Part shown: one piece after another, positions 25,755 to 34,650 of the stretch
How positions within the stretch are numbered: the first letter of the stretch is position 1
Layout of the letters: each line of letters opens with the position of its first letter
Source: CAWUFC02 sp963921335
GTDB lineage: Bacteria; Pseudomonadota; Gammaproteobacteria; Pseudomonadales; Halieaceae
Assembly: GCA_963921335.3 (NCBI GenBank)
Contig: CAWUFC020000002.1
Span: 496,001-560,000, forward strand
Length of the DNA stretch: 64,000 nucleotides
Direction of reading: 5' to 3'
Notes under the pieces: generated by a model
Database searches by the model: none
What the model saw: the letters and a program-made list of their open reading frames with translations, nothing else
What the model was told of the DNA's origin: nothing
Program-made: the position numbers and the translations under genes

Positions 25755-26756
25755 TCACAAACCGCCACTCGAACGAACCAGTGTCCTGACTTGCTGGCCG
25801 TCTCGCTGCAGCACACTGTACAAGCGGCTAATGCGGTCGGCAACATCCGCTTCACCGATAAACAGAAAGTAATCGCTGCGCAAACTCATCAGCCCGGCTA
25901 ATTGCTGCCGCTGTTCTTCCTCGCCGAAATAGCCGGATTCCAGCAAAACGTCGACCGATTCATAACCATCTTCACCACGCAGAGAGACCAGCTCCTGCCC
26001 CTCGGCAACACTGAGAGGTCGATAATTGCCAGGCTGATTGAAGCTGCGCATCACCTCTGGCGGTGCTGTATTGACATTGACCGTCTCGGCATCCGACCAG
26101 ACTGTCAGGAACGGTTCGACAGCACGAAATAGCTCTCCAGTCATGTAGGCCACCGCCCGCAGCTCACTGACACTGCTGAAAGCGCGATTGGCGGCCCGAT
26201 AAGGTGGCTGGGCGTCGTAGTAGTAATCGTCCTCGGCACCAAAGTCACGGGGCTCTGTGTCAGCATCCATCCAATCTAATGACGCTTCCATAATCAGGAT
26301 CGCGTCCTGCTCACTCACGGCCGGCTCCTCAAACACCTGCAACAGCCGAATGAATTGCTCCTGTGCCGCGGTGTAACGACGACCCTCAGGCGCAGCGCCG
26401 GCAAGGCTGTTCAGATTGAAGCGGCCCTGCAAATCCTGCAGCTGCCCCTGCAACCAGCCCCCCTCATCGAGTGGATAGGCCTGCGCCTCCTGCGCCCAGA
26501 ACTCGGCCAGGTGATCCCGTTGTTCATCAGACTGCGCATCAACCCGAGCGTCCTGGCTCAGGGCCAACATGGCGAGCTGCTCACCGCCACGGAGATACGC
26601 ATAACCCTGCTCAGCGGCAAACTGATTCGCGCTGCGTTTTACAAACAAGGTGTACTCACCGTACATGGGCACCACCAGCGCAATACCGATCGCAAACACA
26701 AGCAATGTGACCACCAGAGTGCTACCACGCTGGCTATATCGAAAGCTCCTAGACAC
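25755..26756 (-). CDS. gspK: Type II secretion system minor pseudopilin K
   Basis: A 333-residue GspK, the large pseudopilin at the tip of the pseudopilus. The prepilin peptidase site is RG-STLVVTLLVFAIGIALV. As is usual for GspK, Glu at +5 is missing (Val here). The helical domain follows, with LQDLQGRFNLNSLAG and VNVNTAPPEVMRSF, the typical helix-hairpin part. It overlaps gspJ by eight bases. Confidence 0.94.
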   Translation of the reverse strand: MSRSFRYSQRGSTLVVTLLVFAIGIALVVPMYGEYTLFVKRSANQFAAEQGYAYLRGGEQLAMLALSQDARVDAQSDEQRDHLAEFWAQEAQAYPLDEGGWLQGQLQDLQGRFNLNSLAGAAPEGRRYTAAQEQFIRLLQVFEEPAVSEQDAILIMEASLDWMDADTEPRDFGAEDDYYYDAQPPYRAANRAFSSVSELRAVAYMTGELFRAVEPFLTVWSDAETVNVNTAPPEVMRSFNQPGNYRPLSVAEGQELVSLRGEDGYESVDVLLESGYFGEEEQRQQLAGLMSLRSDYFLFIGEADVADRISRLYSVLQRDGQQVRTLVRSSGGL

Positions 26757-27387
26757 CGGGCACCTCGTACAGGCGTTGTATTTCTCCCAGGCCCTCGATA
26801 TCCAGGGTCACTAATACGGCCGCGGGAGGATTCACCAGACCGGTCTCGCGATTGTTGACGCCCCAGTTCAATGGCCAACGATCTGTGTCCCATTCGCCAC
26901 CGGGTTGAATCGTTGCCTGAGGATCAAGAAATCTCAACTCGAAACGTTCAACATTGCTTAGCAAGGCCACTTGACGAGGTTCATTCACGTCGGTACGGTC
27001 AAGTACCGCGTAACTATCACGATAAAGCGTGCCGTCCTCCAACTGGTAGCGAACACGTTCCATACTGCCCCGCAGCTGATCGCGACCATTGTGCCATCCG
27101 GTCCGTGTCAGTATCAGACTGTCTGCTGCCAACTCACCACCCCACAGGGCGGATTCGACGTCCCCGAACTCATCGCGAATCGGGCGGTTTATAAATTGGC
27201 GTAAATCGCGACCCACAAACATCCACGCGCGGTTCAACTCATGAGTGGCATCAGTGGCACGACGCAGTACCTCCAGCCCATTCAGCAAGGTACTGAAGGT
27301 GCCATAGGCTGCTGACAAAATAAGCATGGTTGCCGCCATGGCAATCAACACTTCTATCAGCGTGAAACCGCGCTGTTGATCAGGCAT
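26749..27387 (-). CDS. gspJ: Type II secretion system minor pseudopilin J
   Basis: A 212-residue GspJ. The class III signal QQRG-FTLIEVLIAMAATML has Glu at +5, then the globular domain (HELNRAWMFVGRDLRQFINRP, VRYQLEDGTLYR). The ATG at 27387 overlaps the end of gspI by eight bases; a longer frame would only add residues from inside gspI. Confidence 0.94.
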   Translation of the reverse strand: MPDQQRGFTLIEVLIAMAATMLILSAAYGTFSTLLNGLEVLRRATDATHELNRAWMFVGRDLRQFINRPIRDEFGDVESALWGGELAADSLILTRTGWHNGRDQLRGSMERVRYQLEDGTLYRDSYAVLDRTDVNEPRQVALLSNVERFELRFLDPQATIQPGGEWDTDRWPLNWGVNNRETGLVNPPAAVLVTLDIEGLGEIQRLYEVPGV

Positions 27388-27781
27388 CTTCAGCAGCCCT
27401 TGGTCCACTGACAAAGCCGTTCATCGTGTGCAACGGCTCATCCTTACGGCTTTCATCCAGCGCCACACGCACCTCGATGCGATAGAAATCCTCGACATCC
27501 GTCTCGGAGGCGGAAATCCACCAGTACCACTGCCGGCCGGCCATGTCGCTGGTGCCTTCACGCTCACCGCGAAACACAAGCTGGGTGCGGGCGATCTCAA
27601 TGCGGGCCTGGGTCAATTGGTTACTGGCTACCCACTGGGCGATCGACTTGTCACGGATGTAGGCAACCCCATCTGACTGTCGACCAAAGGCCATCAGCAG
27701 TGCCGGCAGCAGCAATGCCGTGATAATCAGGGCCACCATCACCTCAACCAGGGTAAAGCCGCGAGCACGATCAGCCCTCAT
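27380..27781 (-). CDS. gspI: Type II secretion system minor pseudopilin I
   Basis: A 133-residue GspI, which nucleates the pseudopilus tip with J and K. The signal RARG-FTLVEVMVALIITALLLPAL has Glu at +5, then NQLTQARIEIARTQ and the small beta domain (WYWWISASETDVEDFYRIEVRV). The ATG at 27781 overlaps the end of gspH by eleven bases, consistent with the tight packing of this operon. Confidence 0.93.
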   Translation of the reverse strand: MRADRARGFTLVEVMVALIITALLLPALLMAFGRQSDGVAYIRDKSIAQWVASNQLTQARIEIARTQLVFRGEREGTSDMAGRQWYWWISASETDVEDFYRIEVRVALDESRKDEPLHTMNGFVSGPRAAEDA

Positions 27782-28331
27782 CGTCGACCTCACCACGGGG
27801 ACGAAGCTGCATATCGGCGAGCAAATCCCACTCTAGCTCCCATAACAGCTCACCGGTGCTGGCATCGCGCCAGCGTAAAATACCCGGCGTGGCTTCGCCG
27901 CTGCTAAAGAAAATGACCTGCGGCAGTATGCCACCGCCATCGGGGTCAGGCTCAAGGCTGACCAGCTCTTCGTCCATCTCTAACTGTAATTCAAGTCCGA
28001 AAGGAAACTCCCTGGACGGTGACAGCAATTCATCTCGCGGCACCCGACCCCATTCCAGACCCTGTCTTGCCAGCCAGGTGTATTGATACATATCCTCGCC
28101 GCCATCACTGCGCCTCTCAAGCAGCAGCCCAAGGTCGTAAGCATTGAGCTGAGCCTCATCCAGTGCGTACTCTGCAAGGTCGGCAAACCCGGTTACAGCA
28201 CCAGCGATGGCATAGGGTCTGCTGCCCGAGGTCACCGAGAGGCCGGCAACGGTGACAATCAATCCGATCACCACCAGCACCAGCAACAGCTCCAGCAAGC
28301 TGAAGCCTGAGTGTTTTTTAGCGGCGCTCAT
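27771..28331 (-). CDS. gspH: Type II secretion system minor pseudopilin H
   Basis: A 186-residue GspH. The class III signal KKHSG-FSLLELLLVLVVIGLIVTVA has Glu at +5; the soluble domain includes ALDEAQLNAYDLGLLLE. The ATG at 28331 gives MSAAKKHSGF and overlaps the gspG end by 14 bases. The longer reading from 28385 would be inside gspG. Confidence 0.91.
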   Translation of the reverse strand: MSAAKKHSGFSLLELLLVLVVIGLIVTVAGLSVTSGSRPYAIAGAVTGFADLAEYALDEAQLNAYDLGLLLERRSDGGEDMYQYTWLARQGLEWGRVPRDELLSPSREFPFGLELQLEMDEELVSLEPDPDGGGILPQVIFFSSGEATPGILRWRDASTGELLWELEWDLLADMQLRPRGEVDDEG

Positions 28332-28746
28332 CCCAGTTGCCGAAATCGGCGTTCTGGTTTTCACCACCGGATATGCCATCGGCACCCAGCGAATAAAGGT
28401 CGTACTCCCCGTTCTCGCCAGGGCTCAGGTACAGATAAGGACGACCCCAGGGATCCAGGGGCACACGATCAAGATAGCCGCCATCTTTAAAATTGCGGGG
28501 CTCGGGATCCAGAGTGGAACGACTTACCAGTGCTTCCAGGCCCTGCTCCGAAGTCGGGTAGACAAAATTGTCCAGCCGGTAGAGTTTCAATGCCGTATCG
28601 ATATTGGCAAAGTCGGCATAGACCTTTTGTACCCGGGCATCATCGGCCTGGTTGAGTACCGTGGGCGCCACCACGCTTACCAAGAGCCCGAGGATAACCA
28701 GCACCACGAGTATTTCCACCAGGCTAAAGCCCGCTTGTCGTTTCAT
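28318..28746 (-). CDS. gspG: Type II secretion system major pseudopilin G
   Basis: A 142-residue GspG, the main subunit of the pseudopilus. MKRQAG-FSLVEILVVLVILGLLVSVVAP is the prepilin signal with Glu at +5. The conserved ALKLYRLDNFVYPTSEQGLEAL, DPWGRPYLYLSPG and YDLYSLGADG with acidic Ca2+-binding residues follow. It starts directly next to the gspF stop. Confidence 0.96.
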   Translation of the reverse strand: MKRQAGFSLVEILVVLVILGLLVSVVAPTVLNQADDARVQKVYADFANIDTALKLYRLDNFVYPTSEQGLEALVSRSTLDPEPRNFKDGGYLDRVPLDPWGRPYLYLSPGENGEYDLYSLGADGISGGENQNADFGNWDERR

Positions 28747-29961
28747 CTAGTTCACCATCGTGTTGAGTTCAAAAATGGGCAGCAATACCGCCATCACTAC
28801 CAATACGACCATTAAGCCCATGAAGGCCACCATCATGGGCTCGAGAATAGCCATGGTCGTACCCAGTGTGTTTTCAAGTTCACGCTCCTGATTGGTCGCA
28901 GAGCGCGCCAGCATGGTCTCCAATTCACCACTGGCCTCACCACTGGCGACCATATGTACCATCATCGGCGGAAAGTGGCCGCTTTGCTGTAATGACCAGT
29001 TCAGGCTGGACCCCTCCTGCACCCGTTCAGCTACAGCAGCGGTGGCCTCCCGCAGTACCAGGTTGGACAGCACGGCACCACCAATGCGCAATGATTCAAG
29101 CAAGGGTACACCGCTGGCCATGAGAATACTCAGGGTGGAAGCAAACCGCGCCGTATCGACAGCGGTGATAAAGCGACCGATGACAGGCATGCGCAACAAC
29201 AGGCGATGCCAGCGCCGTCGCCGGCCCTCATTCTCAACCAGTTTCCTGAAACCGACATAGAGCAGCACCAGTATCAGCAACACCCAAATTCCGGATTCGC
29301 GGATAAAGTCACTGCTGGTAATCATCACCCGGGTCAGTACGGGCAGCTCCCGGTTGGTGTGAGCAAAAATTCCCACCAGTTCTGGCACCACGTAAACCAT
29401 AAGACCAACGATCACCGAAACCGCCACCACCAGCAGGATAATCGGATAGATCATAGCCATCTTGATCTTTTGTTGAGTGTACTGGCGCTGTTCACCATAA
29501 TCTGCCAGTTGCTCGAGTACAGGCCCAAGAAAGCCAGCGTGTTCGCCGGCAGCTACCATGGCCCGATACATCTCACTGAACACCTGGGGAAACTCGCCCA
29601 GTGCGTAGGCAAGGCTATGGCCCTCGGCAACCCGTGAGCGTACCTGCAAGAGTATGCCTTTATGACGGGCATTACGGGTTTGCTCAGCCACTGCGGCCAG
29701 ACACTCGTCCAGAGGCAGGTTGGATTGCACCAATGTCGCCAGCTGCCGGGTGACCAGGGCCAGGTCTGTGGGACTCATGCGCGGGCGGAACAAGGTCGGC
29801 AAGCGGTCCGTTGCCGCTGACTGCCCTGCTTCGCTGACCTCCAGGGGGCGCAGCTGCTGACCGCGCAGATTGCTGCGAATCTGGCGTTCCGAGTCTCCTT
29901 CCAGAACACCCTTGACGACCTTACCGTCAGGATTGAGTGCGCGGTAGCGATAGGCAGTCAT
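28747..29961 (-). CDS. gspF: Type II secretion system inner-membrane protein F
   Basis: A 404-residue GspF. Two homologous cytoplasmic helical domains (LALVTRQLATLVQSNLPLDE, RFASTLSILMASGVPLLESL) alternate with three membrane segments (MIYPIILLVVAVSVIVGLMV, GIWVLLILVLLYVGF and the C-terminal MVAFMGLMVVLVVMAVLLPI). The ATG at 29961 gives the standard beginning MTAYRYRALNPDGK; a longer frame overlaps gspE. Confidence 0.95.
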   Translation of the reverse strand: MTAYRYRALNPDGKVVKGVLEGDSERQIRSNLRGQQLRPLEVSEAGQSAATDRLPTLFRPRMSPTDLALVTRQLATLVQSNLPLDECLAAVAEQTRNARHKGILLQVRSRVAEGHSLAYALGEFPQVFSEMYRAMVAAGEHAGFLGPVLEQLADYGEQRQYTQQKIKMAMIYPIILLVVAVSVIVGLMVYVVPELVGIFAHTNRELPVLTRVMITSSDFIRESGIWVLLILVLLYVGFRKLVENEGRRRRWHRLLLRMPVIGRFITAVDTARFASTLSILMASGVPLLESLRIGGAVLSNLVLREATAAVAERVQEGSSLNWSLQQSGHFPPMMVHMVASGEASGELETMLARSATNQERELENTLGTTMAILEPMMVAFMGLMVVLVVMAVLLPIFELNTMVN

Positions 29962-29968
29962 AACAGAA

Positions 29969-31441
29969 TCAGGCGGATGAGCTGACCCGCATGACTTCCT
30001 CGATGCTGGTCTCTCCGGCGAGGATGCGGCGGCGACCATCTTCAAATATGCCAGGCGCCTTGCGCCGAGCCTCGGCCAGCATTTCCTGCTCACTGGCGCC
30101 AGAGTGAATCAGCTCGCGCAAGCTGTTGTCGATGGGGATTAACTCATATATTCCGGTACGCCCGCGGTAGCCTGTGTGATTGCAGTGATCGCAACCTGCG
30201 CCGCGATATACAGTGGGTCTGTCTGCGTTTGTATCCAGCTGCAGCCATGCGGCTTCAGCCTCGGTCAGCTCGTGAGGCTCACGACAATCGGGGCACAACA
30301 GCCGAACCAGGCGCTGGGCCATAACCGCAATCAGGCTGGATGACAGCAGGAAAGGTTCAATCCCCATATCCTGCAGGCGGGTTACCGCCCCAATCGCTGT
30401 ATTGGTATGCAACGTGCTCAGCACGAGGTGGCCGGTCAGGGAGGCCTGTACAGCAATCTCGGCCGTTTCCAGATCACGAATCTCACCCACCATCACCACA
30501 TCCGGGTCCTGACGCAGAATGGCCCTCAGGCCACGGGCGAAAGTCATATCTACCTTGGCATTGACCTGGGTCTGTCCGACCCCGGGCAACATGTATTCGA
30601 TTGGATCCTCAATGGTGAGAATATTGCGGGTACTCTGGTTAATGTGACTCAAGCCGGCATACAGCGTGGTCGTTTTACCAGAGCCGGTGGGGCCGGTCAC
30701 CAGGATAATGCCGTGCGCGGTATTCAGGCCTCGCAGATAAGCCTCCAGCACCTGCTCATTCATATGCAGCTGTGACAGCTCCAACTGACCCGCTTCCTTG
30801 TCCAGCAGTCGCAGCACCACGCGCTCACCGTGAGCAGAGGGAATTGTGGACATACGAATATCCACCGCGTGCCCGGCAATCCGGACCGATATGCGCCCAT
30901 CCTGGGGAATCCGCTTCTCAGCGATATCGAGTTTTGCCATGACCTTGAGACGGGACACCAGCAAGGGTGCCAGCATGCGCTTCGGCGACAGCACTTCCGT
31001 CAGCACACCGTCGATTCGGTAGCGCACAGAGAGGCGATCTTCAAAGGTCTCAATGTGGATATCCGAGGCTTTCTCCCGCACGGCCTGGGACAGAATGGCG
31101 TTAATCAGGCGAATAATCGGCGCGTCATCCTCGGCATCCATGAGATCACCCATTTCGGGAATCTCATCGGCCAAACGCGACAGATCGATATCTGCGCTAA
31201 GATCTTCGGCAACCTGCGAGGCCTCGGTATTGTCCCGCTGGTAAGCCAGCGTCAGCTTGCGCTGAAAGTCTTCCTCTGCCACCTCCGCCAACTCAAATGA
31301 CTGACCGAGGTAGCGCCGCAACTCGCTGATAACGGCCAGCGGCACTGCGCCACGATGAATAACGGTAACTGGGTCAGACGGCTGCAACAGCACGCCGTAC
31401 TGCTGAGCAAAGGTAAATGGTAGCGTGCGCAGCTCGCTCAT
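29969..31441 (-). CDS. gspE: Type II secretion system ATPase E
   Basis: A 490-residue secretion ATPase powering pseudopilus assembly. Order of parts: N-terminal GspL-binding region, ASDIHIE, Walker A GPTGSGKTTT, Asp box TIEDPIEYMLPGVGQ, Walker B region LRQDPDVVMVGEIRD, His box LTGHLVLSTLHTNTA and a CxxC...CxxC zinc finger (CPDC, CDHC) as in T2SS ATPases. Its ATG shares one base with the gspD stop (TGATG). Confidence 0.96.
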   Translation of the reverse strand: MSELRTLPFTFAQQYGVLLQPSDPVTVIHRGAVPLAVISELRRYLGQSFELAEVAEEDFQRKLTLAYQRDNTEASQVAEDLSADIDLSRLADEIPEMGDLMDAEDDAPIIRLINAILSQAVREKASDIHIETFEDRLSVRYRIDGVLTEVLSPKRMLAPLLVSRLKVMAKLDIAEKRIPQDGRISVRIAGHAVDIRMSTIPSAHGERVVLRLLDKEAGQLELSQLHMNEQVLEAYLRGLNTAHGIILVTGPTGSGKTTTLYAGLSHINQSTRNILTIEDPIEYMLPGVGQTQVNAKVDMTFARGLRAILRQDPDVVMVGEIRDLETAEIAVQASLTGHLVLSTLHTNTAIGAVTRLQDMGIEPFLLSSSLIAVMAQRLVRLLCPDCREPHELTEAEAAWLQLDTNADRPTVYRGAGCDHCNHTGYRGRTGIYELIPIDNSLRELIHSGASEQEMLAEARRKAPGIFEDGRRRILAGETSIEEVMRVSSSA

Positions 31442-33483
31442 CAGGACTCGTCTGCTGCCTCAGACTCGGCCTGTATCTCCTCCAGCTGCCGGATCTGATC
31501 GCCCCACTCCGGCAATACCGGAATTTGTTCCTCATCGACAAAGGGAATACCGCTATCCAATCGCATCTGCTGCTGGGCCTTGATGTAGCGGTACTTCTGG
31601 GCTGTGGCCCCGTCCAGTTCCTCGTCATCGCGAATGATGGTGGGCTTGATAAAAATCAGCAGGTTGGAGCGGGTGACGCTGATAGAGTCGGTGCGAAACA
31701 GTCGACCCAGCCAGGGTATATCACCCAACAAGGGCACTTTCTGCTGGGCATCCTGAACATCGTCTTTGATGAGACCACCCAGTACCACGGTGCGCTCGTC
31801 ACCCGCCAGCACCTTGGTCTGGATCTTCCGCTCATTAGTAATAATATCTGCGGTCACCAGGTTCAGCAGGCTGCCGGTTAGACTGGAGACTTCCTGTTCA
31901 ATATCCAGCACCACCGAGTCACCCTCATTCACATGGGGCGTGACCGTGAGTGTGATACCCACATTCTCACGCTGAATGGTCTGGAATGGGTTATTGGGCG
32001 TGGTGGTGCCGCCAGTGCCGGTATAGGAGCCAGTCACAAAAGGCACTTCCTGGCCGACGGTGATATGGGCCTCCTGGTTATCCAGGGTCAGCAGGCTGGG
32101 TGTGGAGAGGATATTGGCATTGGTCTGGGTTTTCAGCGCATTCAGAACAATGGCGATATCGAGAGACTCGTCCAACTGCCCCCAACCCAAGGTCGTACCC
32201 GGTGTGCCGGCCAGGGCACCAAGCAGCGCACTGCGGTCAAAATCCTCCAGGTCACCACCGCCACCATCCTCTTCATCCGGGGGGAACAATGCCGCCGCCA
32301 GATCATCATTATTGTCCGAGGTGATGTTGGAACCGAAGAAGCCGTTGTCGTTGCGGAACAGCCACTCGATGCCCAAATCCTGGCCGTTGATGAGTTCCAG
32401 CTCGGCAATAATGGCTTCGACCAGTACCTGGGCACGGCGAATATCCAGACGCTGTATCACGGCCTGCAATGATTGCATTTCGGCCGTATTGGCCGTAATG
32501 ATAAGGGCATTGGTGTTCTCATCGGCTTCAATCGTGGCATTGGAAGAGTTGCTGGTGCGCTTGCCCTGGGCATCCGCTTCCAGCTTGCTGATGTTCTGCA
32601 TCACACGGGTCAATACTTCGGCGATCTCCTTGGCATTGGCGTACTCCAGGTACACGACTTTAACGTTACCTGCCTGCTCAAGGGGTGTATCGAGGTGTTC
32701 GATCAGCTTGCGCATGCGCGCACGCTCCAACTCATCACCGCTCACCAGAACACTATTGGTTCGCTTGTCCGCCACCAGCAGCACTTCAGCCTCGGTCGCG
32801 CCCGACTTCTTGGCCTCGGTTTTGTTTAATTCTTCGAGGATTTTCACGACATCATCAGCCACCGCGTAATCCAGCGGTACGATCTCGGTTTGCTGCACAG
32901 CACCCTGGTCCATGCGCTCGATGATCTCGCGGATGCGTTCGATATTGGCCGCTACATCAGAAATGATAATGGCATTGGCAGGTGCATAGGCAGCCATATG
33001 CGCTTGCTGGGGCACCAGAGGTCGTAACACCGGGATCAGCTTGGCGGCTGAAATATTCTCAAGCCGAATCACCTGGGTAACGTATTCATCGGTGGGGCTG
33101 ATCTGCCCGTCTTCCACTCGCACCGGCGCGGAACGAGCGTCCTTGGAGGGAATCACCCTAACCACGTTGCCGCTGCGAACGGCGGTATAACCATGCACAT
33201 CCAGAATGGACAGGAACAGGTCGAACAATTCTGCACTGGAAACCGGCTTTGATGACACCACCTTGACCTTGCCCTTAACCTTGGGATCGACAACGATGGT
33301 GGTTTCTGTCGCTTCGGCAACAAACTGGATCAGCTCCTGAATATCCGTTTCCTTCAGGTTCACTGTCCAGTCCTGAGCTGCAACCGGGACCGCCCAGCCT
33401 GCTGCCAGCATCAGTATCGCTGCAAGTACGCGCTTAAGCTTCGAATTGATCACTACCGCTGGGTTCCTATCTGGTCCGGTCAA
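31441..33483 (-). CDS. gspD: Type II secretion system secretin D
   Basis: A 680-residue secretin forming the outer-membrane channel. A signal peptide (RVLAAILMLAAGWAVPVAA) is followed by an N0 domain (VNLKETDIQELIQFVAEATE), N1-N3 repeats (VIRLENISAAKLIPVLRPLV, YLEYANAKEIAEVLTRVM) and the secretin core (VPFVTGSYTGTGGTT, VGITLTVTPHVNEGDSV, KVPLLGDIPWLGRLFR). The C-terminal region is the S domain, which would bind a pilotin; no pilotin gene is nearby. The TTG at 33483 has AGGAG four bases upstream; GTG at 33453 is an alternative. Confidence 0.96.
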   Translation of the reverse strand: MTGPDRNPAVVINSKLKRVLAAILMLAAGWAVPVAAQDWTVNLKETDIQELIQFVAEATETTIVVDPKVKGKVKVVSSKPVSSAELFDLFLSILDVHGYTAVRSGNVVRVIPSKDARSAPVRVEDGQISPTDEYVTQVIRLENISAAKLIPVLRPLVPQQAHMAAYAPANAIIISDVAANIERIREIIERMDQGAVQQTEIVPLDYAVADDVVKILEELNKTEAKKSGATEAEVLLVADKRTNSVLVSGDELERARMRKLIEHLDTPLEQAGNVKVVYLEYANAKEIAEVLTRVMQNISKLEADAQGKRTSNSSNATIEADENTNALIITANTAEMQSLQAVIQRLDIRRAQVLVEAIIAELELINGQDLGIEWLFRNDNGFFGSNITSDNNDDLAAALFPPDEEDGGGGDLEDFDRSALLGALAGTPGTTLGWGQLDESLDIAIVLNALKTQTNANILSTPSLLTLDNQEAHITVGQEVPFVTGSYTGTGGTTTPNNPFQTIQRENVGITLTVTPHVNEGDSVVLDIEQEVSSLTGSLLNLVTADIITNERKIQTKVLAGDERTVVLGGLIKDDVQDAQQKVPLLGDIPWLGRLFRTDSISVTRSNLLIFIKPTIIRDDEELDGATAQKYRYIKAQQQMRLDSGIPFVDEEQIPVLPEWGDQIRQLEEIQAESEAADES

Positions 33484-33524
33484 GGGGTCTCCTGTTTACT
33501 GCATTATTATGACAGTAAGATGAA

Positions 33525-34541
33525 TCACTGAGTATCGGCGGCATCGAAACTGACTGAAATGGTCAGATTCTCGTCGCCCCGCGCCACATCGAAGCTGGCC
33601 TCGGTCGCACTGCGCATGATTCGGTATAACTCCATGGCCTTGCCCGGGTCGGTCAGCGCAATCCCATTGACGCTGGTCACCACGTCGCCGGGTCTGAAAC
33701 CCAGTTGCTCGAACTGGTCTCTGTCACTACCCGGGCTAACCCGGTAGCCTCGTAACTGATCACCGTCGCGAACGGCGCTGATCCGCACCACCTGCGCCAG
33801 CGAGGTGGGGTCGCGATAGAGTCGCTGGCGATACTGCTGGGCCATTTCCGCAACGTTCTGGTTCTGGCGATTGTCCACCGTTTTCCTGGGCGCTGCTGGC
33901 TCTGCAGCGGCGCTCAGAGGCTGCGCCGACAAGCCATCCTTGTCAAACAGCTTCAATAATTCGTACTTGCCGGCATTATCCAGCACCACCCGATCCGCCA
34001 GAATTTTGGCGACGCTGACACGACCACCCACCGGCAACTTGTCACCAATGCGATAACGGGCCTGCTTGTTTTTGTGCTCTATCACCGCCTGCGCTATATC
34101 CGGGTCACTGGATGCCACCACCCCTTGAAGCTTCAAAGCCAGGCGCGTTTCTCGGGCATTCTTCTCTATTCCTTCGAGGCTGGTCGCGGCAGTAAGTTCC
34201 GGCTGTTTAACGGGTTCTTTCACCACCGGTGCGGCCAAACTGCCAAATAGCTGCCAGGCGGCCATAACCTCAACATCAAGCTGACGACTGCCCGTGCTAC
34301 TGACAGCCTGCTGGATCGGATTGGCTATTTGCGAGGGCAACTCTGCAGGGAACGGCTGCGGAAGTAGCTCCCAGACAAGCTGGGAGAGACTGATGGCGAG
34401 CCACAGCGCCGCCAGCATGTAAACGCCATAGCGGAGTTTCTGCACACGCTGGGGATCTGAGAAATGATGGAAAGCCTGGTTCAGCTGATCCCAGCTGCGA
34501 GTCAGCCTGTCTCCGGCTGTACCCAGCCATTCACTGTTCAA
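33525..34541 (-). CDS. gspC: Type II secretion system protein C
   Basis: A 338-residue GspC connecting the platform to the secretin. One membrane helix (VYMLAALWLAISLSQLVWEL) is followed by the homology region (AWQLFGSL, LALKLQGVVASSDPDIAQAVI, YRIGDKLPVGGRVSVAKILADRVVL) and a C-terminal PDZ domain (LGFRPGDVVTSVNGIALTDPGKAMELY). The start codon is TTG. First gene of gspC-N; a strong TATAAT lies 35 bases upstream. Confidence 0.94.
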   Translation of the reverse strand: MNSEWLGTAGDRLTRSWDQLNQAFHHFSDPQRVQKLRYGVYMLAALWLAISLSQLVWELLPQPFPAELPSQIANPIQQAVSSTGSRQLDVEVMAAWQLFGSLAAPVVKEPVKQPELTAATSLEGIEKNARETRLALKLQGVVASSDPDIAQAVIEHKNKQARYRIGDKLPVGGRVSVAKILADRVVLDNAGKYELLKLFDKDGLSAQPLSAAAEPAAPRKTVDNRQNQNVAEMAQQYRQRLYRDPTSLAQVVRISAVRDGDQLRGYRVSPGSDRDQFEQLGFRPGDVVTSVNGIALTDPGKAMELYRIMRSATEASFDVARGDENLTISVSFDAADTQ

Positions 34542-34575
34542 GAAATTGCCTGCTGTTAGTGTGCGCTAAGCTGGA

Positions 34576-34606
34576 ATTATAGGGCTGGCGCCAGCAAACT
34601 AAAAGC
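34576..34606 (-). promoter_or_regulatory. Probable promoter of gspC-N with palindromic spacer
   Basis: Perfect -10 TATAAT (34576-34581 on the minus strand) before gspC. The spacer contains the exact palindrome GCTGGCGCCAGC (34584-34595), where a regulator could bind. The -35 is weak at the best spacing. Confidence 0.45.
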
Positions 34607-34650
34607 AATTGGATGTAAAGAGATGTCAGCTTTTGTAAGTTGTCGCCCGC

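Noticed and set aside
28747..30093. Longer start of gspF
   Set aside because: The extra 44 residues are inside gspE in another frame; MTAYRYRALNPDGK at 29961 is the standard GspF beginning.
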